From Saccharopolyspora spinosa NRRL 18395 (lineage in GTDB: Bacteria > Actinomycetota > Actinomycetes > Mycobacteriales > Pseudonocardiaceae), in contig NZ_GL877879.1 of assembly GCF_000194155.1 (NCBI RefSeq), positions 1,523,550 to 1,583,724 of the forward strand: a stretch of 60,175 nt of DNA, read 5' to 3'. Position numbers and translations under genes: made by a program. The notes under the pieces are model-generated. The model did not search any database and had not been told where the DNA came from. It worked only from the letters and a program-made list of their open reading frames with translations. Positions 55,187-60,175 of this stretch are shown here, in pieces. Each line of letters begins with the position of its first letter. Within the stretch, counting starts at the first letter, position 1.

Positions 55187-55270
55187 AGTGTGATGTGAAT
55201 CCAGCGGCTCGGGTGCGCTTTAGAAGGGCGTCAGAACCTTTCGCCGTAGCCGATCACGGAGTAACCACGC

Positions 55271-56023
55271 ATGACACCCATGCCCCCGAACTCCGCCACT
55301 CTCACGGGTCCGCCAGCGCCGCCACAGAACAGAGAGGAACCTCGGAGTCACGGTGCTCCCGTTCCCTTGGGCATTTGGCTGTGCGGCCCCCAGCCGAACA
55401 CCTCACCCGGAGAAACCCGAAGTATTTCCCAGCGGCTGACCGATCGCGTAATCGAGGAATTCGGTCCCGACCGAGAAAGCATCGTCGTTACCTCGGCCGA
55501 CACCGATGCGTATGCCTCCCACCTCGACTCCGCGACCGGCCGACACCTCCGCACCGCACCGATTCCCACCACATCCGCCGATGGCACCCCGCCGATCCGT
55601 CACCGGTCCCCCAGGTCTCGGCAACGCGCGGGGCACATGCCGCCGCAGGGGTCGGTGGATCTGGTGGTGGCCTGCCAGCTTCCCGCGCCGGTACTGACCT
55701 CGGCCGGCGAACCGTACGCGTCCTGGGCGCGGTGGCTGCGGCCCGGCGGAGCACTCGCCGTGATCACCGCCAACCCCGCTGGCCCGGGACGGTTCGCCAA
55801 CCACACCGGCGCGATCATCACCGCCGCGGAAACCGCCGGCCTGGCCTACCTGCAGCACATCATCGCCGTCCTCGCCCACATCGAAGGCAACCGCCTCCTC
55901 ATCCCCGACGACCACGGCGCGGCCACCGAGCGCGTGTCGGCGCGCAACCCGGTCCACGTTCCGGCGCACGCCGATGTCCTGATCTTCCTCGCCCAGGGTG
56001 ACCCGACCGGAGGCCAGGCATGA
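55271..56023 (+). CDS. Degenerate DNA-methyltransferase-like paralogue
   Basis: 250 residues. The C-terminal half parallels the next gene: SWARWLRPGGALAVITANPA, then AGLAYLQHIIAVLAHIEGNR and VPAHADVLIF, matching LLKPGGIVAITTRPF, AGLEPIQRCIALLAGVRDGR and IAHEDVLIL there. The SAM-binding motif I and the SPPY catalytic motif are not present in its N-terminal half. It may be a non-catalytic partner subunit. GGAG precedes ATG 55271, and its stop overlaps the next start (ATGA). Confidence 0.6.
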   Translation: MTPMPPNSATLTGPPAPPQNREEPRSHGAPVPLGIWLCGPQPNTSPGETRSISQRLTDRVIEEFGPDRESIVVTSADTDAYASHLDSATGRHLRTAPIPTTSADGTPPIRHRSPRSRQRAGHMPPQGSVDLVVACQLPAPVLTSAGEPYASWARWLRPGGALAVITANPAGPGRFANHTGAIITAAETAGLAYLQHIIAVLAHIEGNRLLIPDDHGAATERVSARNPVHVPAHADVLIFLAQGDPTGGQA

Positions 56024-57039
56024 ACCACATCCACCCACCGTCCATGCCAACTCCCCGGAGCAGCACCGCGTTGCGCGAGCTGCCGCTGACGGTGTGGCCC
56101 ACCGCCCAGCACGTCGCGCGAACCCAGCGGCGGGGACGCTACATTCCCGAATCCACCGCCCACCCCGCCAAGATGCTGCCCGCGATCGCCGCCCACGCCA
56201 TCACCGCTTTCACCACCCCCGGCGACCACGTGCTCGATCCGATGTGCGGGATCGGGACCACCCTCGTCGAAGCCGTCCACCAAGGGCGCGACGCCCTCGG
56301 CGTCGAATACGAACAACGCTGGGTCGACGTCACCCAGGCCAACCTCGCCCTGGCCGCCCAATCCGGCGCCACCGGCACCGGACACGTCCTGCACGGCGAC
56401 GCCCGCCACACCCTCACCCGCCTCGCCGGTGCCCACACCGCCCGCGTCGGGCTGCTGGTGACCTCTCCGCCCTACGGCGCCAGCCTCCACGGCCAGATCA
56501 CCACCGCCTCGGGTGGAGTCCGTAAACGCGACTACCGCTACAGCCACGACCGCGGCAACCTCGCACACCGCAGCCTGCCGACCCTGCTGCGCGGCTTCAC
56601 CGACATCCTCACCACCGCCCTCCCCCTGCTGAAACCCGGCGGGATCGTAGCGATCACCACCCGCCCTTTCCGCCACGACGGCACACTCATCGACTTCCCC
56701 TCACTCACCCTCGACGCCGCCATCAACGCCGGCCTCGAACCCATCCAGCGCTGCATCGCCCTGCTCGCCGGCGTCCGCGACGGCCGCCTCATCCCTCGGA
56801 CTTCGTTCTTCCAACTCGACTACATCCGCAAGCTTCGCGCCCACGGCATCCCCGCCCACGCCATCGCCCACGAGGACGTCCTCATCCTCCGCCGCCCGCC
56901 CTTTCCCGGGAGTTCCGTAACCCCACAGGGTTCTGAACACTATCCCGCCGCAAGACCCCGCCCATTGTCCTTCGTGGACACTCCCAGCGAACTGGTCGCA
57001 GCGGCAGTGGGCAGTGAGCCGCAGGGCTGGGCCGCATGA
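56020..57039 (+). CDS. DNA methyltransferase (N4-cytosine/N6-adenine type)
   Basis: 339 residues. Motif X/I is HPAKMLPAIAAHAITAF then VLDPMCGIGTTLVEA, motif II VEYEQRW, and the catalytic motif IV TSPPYGASLHG. The order I then IV fits the gamma-like N6_N4_Mtase group. The target sequence is unknown and no restriction enzyme gene is seen beside it, so it looks like an orphan or mobile-element self-modification enzyme. Coupled by ATGA to both neighbours. Confidence 0.88.
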   Translation: MNHIHPPSMPTPRSSTALRELPLTVWPTAQHVARTQRRGRYIPESTAHPAKMLPAIAAHAITAFTTPGDHVLDPMCGIGTTLVEAVHQGRDALGVEYEQRWVDVTQANLALAAQSGATGTGHVLHGDARHTLTRLAGAHTARVGLLVTSPPYGASLHGQITTASGGVRKRDYRYSHDRGNLAHRSLPTLLRGFTDILTTALPLLKPGGIVAITTRPFRHDGTLIDFPSLTLDAAINAGLEPIQRCIALLAGVRDGRLIPRTSFFQLDYIRKLRAHGIPAHAIAHEDVLILRRPPFPGSSVTPQGSEHYPAARPRPLSFVDTPSELVAAAVGSEPQGWAA

Positions 57040-58382
57040 GCACCCCGCCCGTACCCACATCCGCGGCGACGTTGTCCGTCACAGCCACCGCGGGGCCGGT
57101 CGTGGGATCGTTGTGCACCGGCTATGGAGGACTGGACCTCGGCGTCCTCGCCGCGCTCGGCGGGGGCAGCATCGCGTGGTGCGCCGACCCCGACCCCCAC
57201 ATCGCCGCGCTACTGGCGCACCGCATGCCCGCCTCCGTCAACCACGGAGACCTCCGCTCGATCAACTGGCGCACGGTGGAACGAGTCGACGTGGTCACCG
57301 CCGGATTCCCCTGCCAAGACATCTCCGCCGCCGGGCGGCGCAAAGGCATCGAGAAAGGCGAACGCAGTGGCCTGTGGACCGACATCATGGCGGGTCTTCG
57401 CCTACTACGACCACCGCTGCTCGTCGTGGAAAACGTCGCCGCGCTCCGCTGGAAAAACGGCGGCCTGCACCGCGTACTCGGCGACCTGGCCGAAGCAGGG
57501 TATGACGCGGCATGGCGAAGCATTCGCGCCAGCGACATCGGCGCCCCGCACCGACGAGAACGCGTCTTCCTCCTCGCCTGGCCCCACCATGACCACACCG
57601 ATGATGCCCACACCCACCGCACACGACGGAACCTCCAACGGCATCAGCGCAGCCAGCAGACAGGGCGGCCCCTCCCTACTCGACCATCTACGGCAACTCC
57701 CGACACCAACGGCCTCGGACACCAAGAACTGCACCCAACGAACGCAGCAGAGCGGACCCACACTGCCCGACCAGACACTGCTTCTCCCCACCCCACGAGC
57801 CTCGGACACCGGAACACCCGGACGGCAAGCCGGAACCGGATTCCGACCACCGCTGTCGCAACAGATCCTGCCTTTGGTGGCCCCCGAGGCCTTGTTGCCG
57901 ACACCGCGAGCGACCGACGGCACGAAGGGATGCCCGGCACAACGCGGCTCCAAAGGAGACCTGATGCTGCCCTCCGCAGTCATCCATCTCCTCACCAACC
58001 CTGGCAACAACCCCTGACCGAAGACGACGCCGCACGAAACGATGAGCTGCCGACCGCAGCCGGTGATCACGCGGTGGACTGGGGTGCCTACAGCACCGCG
58101 ATCCACCGGTGGGAACGAATACTCAGACGCCGCACACCGTTTCCCACCCAACCGGGCAAGCACGGCCGCCCCGTCGTCTCACCACGCTTCGTCGAACACC
58201 TCATGGGACTCCCACCCGGCTGGGTCACCGACCTCCCCCTCCCCCGCACCGCCCAACTCCGGGCACTGGGCAACGGTGTAGTCCCCCAACAAGCCACCCA
58301 CGCGATAACACTGCTCCTGGCCGACTTCGGCGTTTTCACCGACGCTCACACCGACAATGCGCGGCAGGTGAACGCCGCATGA
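57036..58382 (+). CDS. C5-cytosine DNA methyltransferase, central part frameshifted
   Basis: 448 residues in one frame. Motif I is GSLCTGYGGLDLGV, motif IV with the catalytic Cys GFPCQDISAAGRRKGIEKGE, motif VI VVENVAALRW, motif VIII HRRERVFLLAW, and motif X LRALGNGVVPQQATHA. Between 57585 and 58011 the familiar linker/target-recognition sequence (MPTPTAHDGTSNG, LLPTPRATDGTKGCPAQRGS, DLMLPSAVIHLL) lies in another frame. One extra C at 57582-57585 and one missing C at 58011-58014 cause this. All catalytic motifs are still in frame. It may be active with altered recognition, or the sequence may contain two errors. Confidence 0.85.
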   Translation: MSTPPVPTSAATLSVTATAGPVVGSLCTGYGGLDLGVLAALGGGSIAWCADPDPHIAALLAHRMPASVNHGDLRSINWRTVERVDVVTAGFPCQDISAAGRRKGIEKGERSGLWTDIMAGLRLLRPPLLVVENVAALRWKNGGLHRVLGDLAEAGYDAAWRSIRASDIGAPHRRERVFLLAWPHHDHTDDAHTHRTRRNLQRHQRSQQTGRPLPTRPSTATPDTNGLGHQELHPTNAAERTHTARPDTASPHPTSLGHRNTRTASRNRIPTTAVATDPAFGGPRGLVADTASDRRHEGMPGTTRLQRRPDAALRSHPSPHQPWQQPLTEDDAARNDELPTAAGDHAVDWGAYSTAIHRWERILRRRTPFPTQPGKHGRPVVSPRFVEHLMGLPPGWVTDLPLPRTAQLRALGNGVVPQQATHAITLLLADFGVFTDAHTDNARQVNAA

Positions 58383-60052
58383 CTCACCGAACCACGGCCC
58401 CGACCCGAGATTCGTCCCCGGCCCTTCGATTGTTGTCCCTAGGTGCCGGTGTACAAAGCACGGCGGTACTGTTGCTGGCCTGCGAAGGGGCGATCCCACA
58501 GTTCGACTACGCACTGTTCGCCGACACAGGATGGGAACCGCGCGCGGTCTACGCGAACCTCAAGCGCCTGCGTGCCCACGCACGGCGATTCAGCATCCCG
58601 GTGCGCACGGTCTCAGCCGGGAACATCAAAACCGATGCACTCGACCCGAAACACCGGTTCGTGTCGATGCCGTTGCACGTGCTCAACACGGACGGCTCGA
58701 AAGGACTCGCCCGGCGCCAGTGCACCAGCGAGTACAAGATCGTCCCGCTGAAAAAGGCAGCACGCCAGCTTCTGGGCTATCCCCATCCCAAGCGAGTGCC
58801 GACAGGGGTCTACGCGGAACAGGCGATCGGGATCAGCACCGACGAGGTTCATCGGGCCAAGGACGCCGACGTACGCTATCTCCGCAACAGGTTCCCGCTG
58901 CTGGAACTCGGGTGGGACCGCGACACCTGCGTCGACTATCTCGCCACTCAAGGCTTCGGGCAGACAGTGAAATCGGCGTGCCTGGGTTGCCTTATGTGGA
59001 ATCTGGAGGAGCTACGTTGCTTCTTCATGATCACAGTGCATTGGGAACACTTTCCACTGGTGAGCCAGCATCCGGAGGCTCGCCGGTGGCTCCAGTTCAC
59101 CGCGAACCTGGGGCGATCGCCGAACACGGTGGACGCCTACGGCCGCAGCGTCGAGGACCATCTCGCGTTCTGCCTGACGTGGGGCGCCGACCCGGCGACA
59201 GCACGGCCCGATGTGGTGGCTGGGTGGATCGGCGACATGCTCCAGCGTCCCAACGTCCGCTCAGGCGGCATCGGGCTGGCAAACGCGACCATCCAGCAGC
59301 GCGTGATCGCGGTTCGCTCCTTCTACGACTTCCTGGTGGAGGAAGAACTCCGCGAACGCAACCCGGTCCGACGTGGCCAGTCGAGTCGCCACGGCGGGCG
59401 TGCGAAGCAGGGACTGGTGCGCCGGGTGGAAAAAGCACCGTGGATTCCCAACGAGCCTGCGTGGGACCGCATCCTGCGGGCGTGCGAGCACGAGCCGGTG
59501 CGCAACCGGCTGATGGTGACCTTCGCCTACGACGGCGCGCTGCGCCGCCAGGAACTGGTCTCGTTGGTGGCGGGCGATCTGGAGCCGGCCTGGTCATTGA
59601 TCCACCTGCGGGCGGAGACGACGAAGTCCAAGCGTGCCCGCGAGGTGTCGTTCGGTACCACCTCCGCTCAGCTGCTGGTGTCCTACCTACGCCAGCGCGG
59701 TCAAGAGTTCGGCCGAGCCGACGGCGGGTTGTTCCTGAGCCACTCCCGACGCAACCGCGGCAACCCCCTGGGGCCGGCGAGCTGGTCGAAGATCGTCGCC
59801 GGAATCGCCTCCCAGGCAGGTGTACCCCAGCTCTCCACGCACACCTTCCGCCACCTGCGATTGACCGATCTTGCCCGCGCCGGATGGACGATCGACGAGA
59901 TCGCCCAGTACGCCGGCCACCGGGATCTCTCGACCACACAGAAGTACATCCACCTGTCCGGCCGCGAGCTGGCCGCCAAGATGCACAAGGCCACCCGCTC
60001 ATTGCAGGCCGACCGCGAGCGCAGGCTAGCCGCATTGGTGGAGCCGTGGTGA
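58379..60052 (+). CDS. PAPS-reductase-like domain fused to tyrosine recombinase
   Basis: 557 residues. Residues 1-205 resemble the phage/plasmid PAPS-reductase family: the PP-loop LLSLGAGVQSTAVLLL, FADTGWEPRAVYANLKRL, ARRQCTSEYKIVPLKKAAR, ending at KSACLGC near residue 201, where the usual C-terminus is cut off. From about residue 215 a complete tyrosine recombinase follows: SAM-like domain GRSPNTVDAYGRSVEDHLAF, Arg in YDGALRRQELVSL, HTFRHLRLTDLARAG and GHRDLSTTQKYIH with the nucleophile. ATG codons at 58994 and 59027 could start the recombinase separately. ATGA and GTGA overlaps couple it to both neighbours. Confidence 0.8.
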   Translation: MTHRTTAPTRDSSPALRLLSLGAGVQSTAVLLLACEGAIPQFDYALFADTGWEPRAVYANLKRLRAHARRFSIPVRTVSAGNIKTDALDPKHRFVSMPLHVLNTDGSKGLARRQCTSEYKIVPLKKAARQLLGYPHPKRVPTGVYAEQAIGISTDEVHRAKDADVRYLRNRFPLLELGWDRDTCVDYLATQGFGQTVKSACLGCLMWNLEELRCFFMITVHWEHFPLVSQHPEARRWLQFTANLGRSPNTVDAYGRSVEDHLAFCLTWGADPATARPDVVAGWIGDMLQRPNVRSGGIGLANATIQQRVIAVRSFYDFLVEEELRERNPVRRGQSSRHGGRAKQGLVRRVEKAPWIPNEPAWDRILRACEHEPVRNRLMVTFAYDGALRRQELVSLVAGDLEPAWSLIHLRAETTKSKRAREVSFGTTSAQLLVSYLRQRGQEFGRADGGLFLSHSRRNRGNPLGPASWSKIVAGIASQAGVPQLSTHTFRHLRLTDLARAGWTIDEIAQYAGHRDLSTTQKYIHLSGRELAAKMHKATRSLQADRERRLAALVEPW

Positions 60053-60147
60053 ACACCCTGACCGATGCCGAGCGCCAAGCACTCGCCGAGACCTACGACA
60101 ACGTCGCCCGCCCGCGGCTAGCCGGGCATTCCGCACATGAGGGTTGA
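60049..60147 (+). CDS. Short protein after the recombinase
   Basis: 32 residues (VNTLTDAERQALAETYDNVA, then RPRLAGHSAHEG). GTG 60049 overlaps the recombinase stop as GTGA. Small coupled proteins follow recombinase genes in some mobile elements; function unknown. Confidence 0.5.
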   Translation: MNTLTDAERQALAETYDNVARPRLAGHSAHEG

Positions 60148-60175
60148 TCAACTCGGCCTGGTCGTCATGTTCTGG
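60137..60175 (+). CDS. Start of a further gene, cut by the window end
   Basis: ATG 60137 opens MRVDQLGLVVMFW and runs out of the window. It overlaps the previous gene by 11 bases. Too short to identify. Confidence 0.35.
   Translation, partial: MRVDQLGLVVMFW

Noticed and set aside
58109..58378. Upstream extension of the PAPS-reductase/recombinase frame
   Set aside because: It is out of frame with the C5 methyltransferase end, and the coupled ATG at 58379 starts exactly at the family homology.

Overview
The window is GC-rich actinobacterial DNA. Strongly GC-biased third codon positions, GTG starts, chains of ATGA/GTGA stop-start overlaps, type VII secretion-type toxin genes and XRE/TPR regulators of antibiotic-producer type suggest a Pseudonocardiales-like actinomycete (Saccharopolyspora or Amycolatopsis style). 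The genus is an inference. No rRNA, tRNA or CRISPR array was found. LAYOUT. 0-1.4 kb: 5' part of a large low-complexity gene, abutting a frameshifted integrase-type transposase (1.4-2.4 kb). 2.7-7.1 kb: succinate dehydrogenase/fumarate reductase operon sdhC-sdhA-sdhB with a divergent LysR regulator. 7.1-8.0 kb: an IS5/IS427-type element with a classical -1 frameshift site. 8.6-15.7 kb: a catabolic operon (SDR dehydrogenase, two acyl-CoA synthetases, crotonase, NodB-type deacetylase) divergent from a PucR/CdaR regulator. 15.8-26 kb: an accessory region with phosphotransferase remnants, a PIG-L deacetylase, TPR/XRE regulators, a SAM methyltransferase, a GNAT enzyme and a five-gene translationally coupled operon of unknown function. 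26.3-28.1 kb: an IS1634-type element. 28.2-30 kb: a type VII secretion-type polymorphic toxin with an EspC-like partner and an immunity gene. 31-33 kb: transposase and integrase debris. 33.3-41.3 kb: a phenazine locus (LuxR regulator, phzD, phzE, a KstD-like flavoprotein, phzF, phzB) with a shared 16-bp palindromic operator candidate and no phzG. 41.5-47.1 kb: a group II intron whose reverse-transcriptase gene is interrupted by a second group II intron, whose own reverse-transcriptase gene is interrupted by an insertion sequence. 47.1-51.6 kb: a pile of IS fragments. 51.6-60.2 kb: conjugative-element-like DNA (VirB2/TrbC-like pilin, sigma-like regulator) and a translationally coupled DNA-modification module (degenerate methyltransferase paralogue, N4/N6-type methyltransferase, C5 methyltransferase, PAPS-reductase-like domain fused to a tyrosine recombinase). 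HOW THE PARTS WORK TOGETHER. The sdh operon is ordinary respiratory metabolism. The phenazine genes would convert chorismate to ADIC (PhzE), then DHHA (PhzD), then the isomerised ketone (PhzF), which condenses with PhzB help; the flavoprotein may supply an oxidation. The toxin, its partner and its immunity protein form one contact-competition unit. The 41-60 kb part is dominated by nested mobile elements and many single-base lesions (homopolymer frameshifts, Trp or Arg to TGA), so several genes there are decayed unless the lesions are assembly errors.
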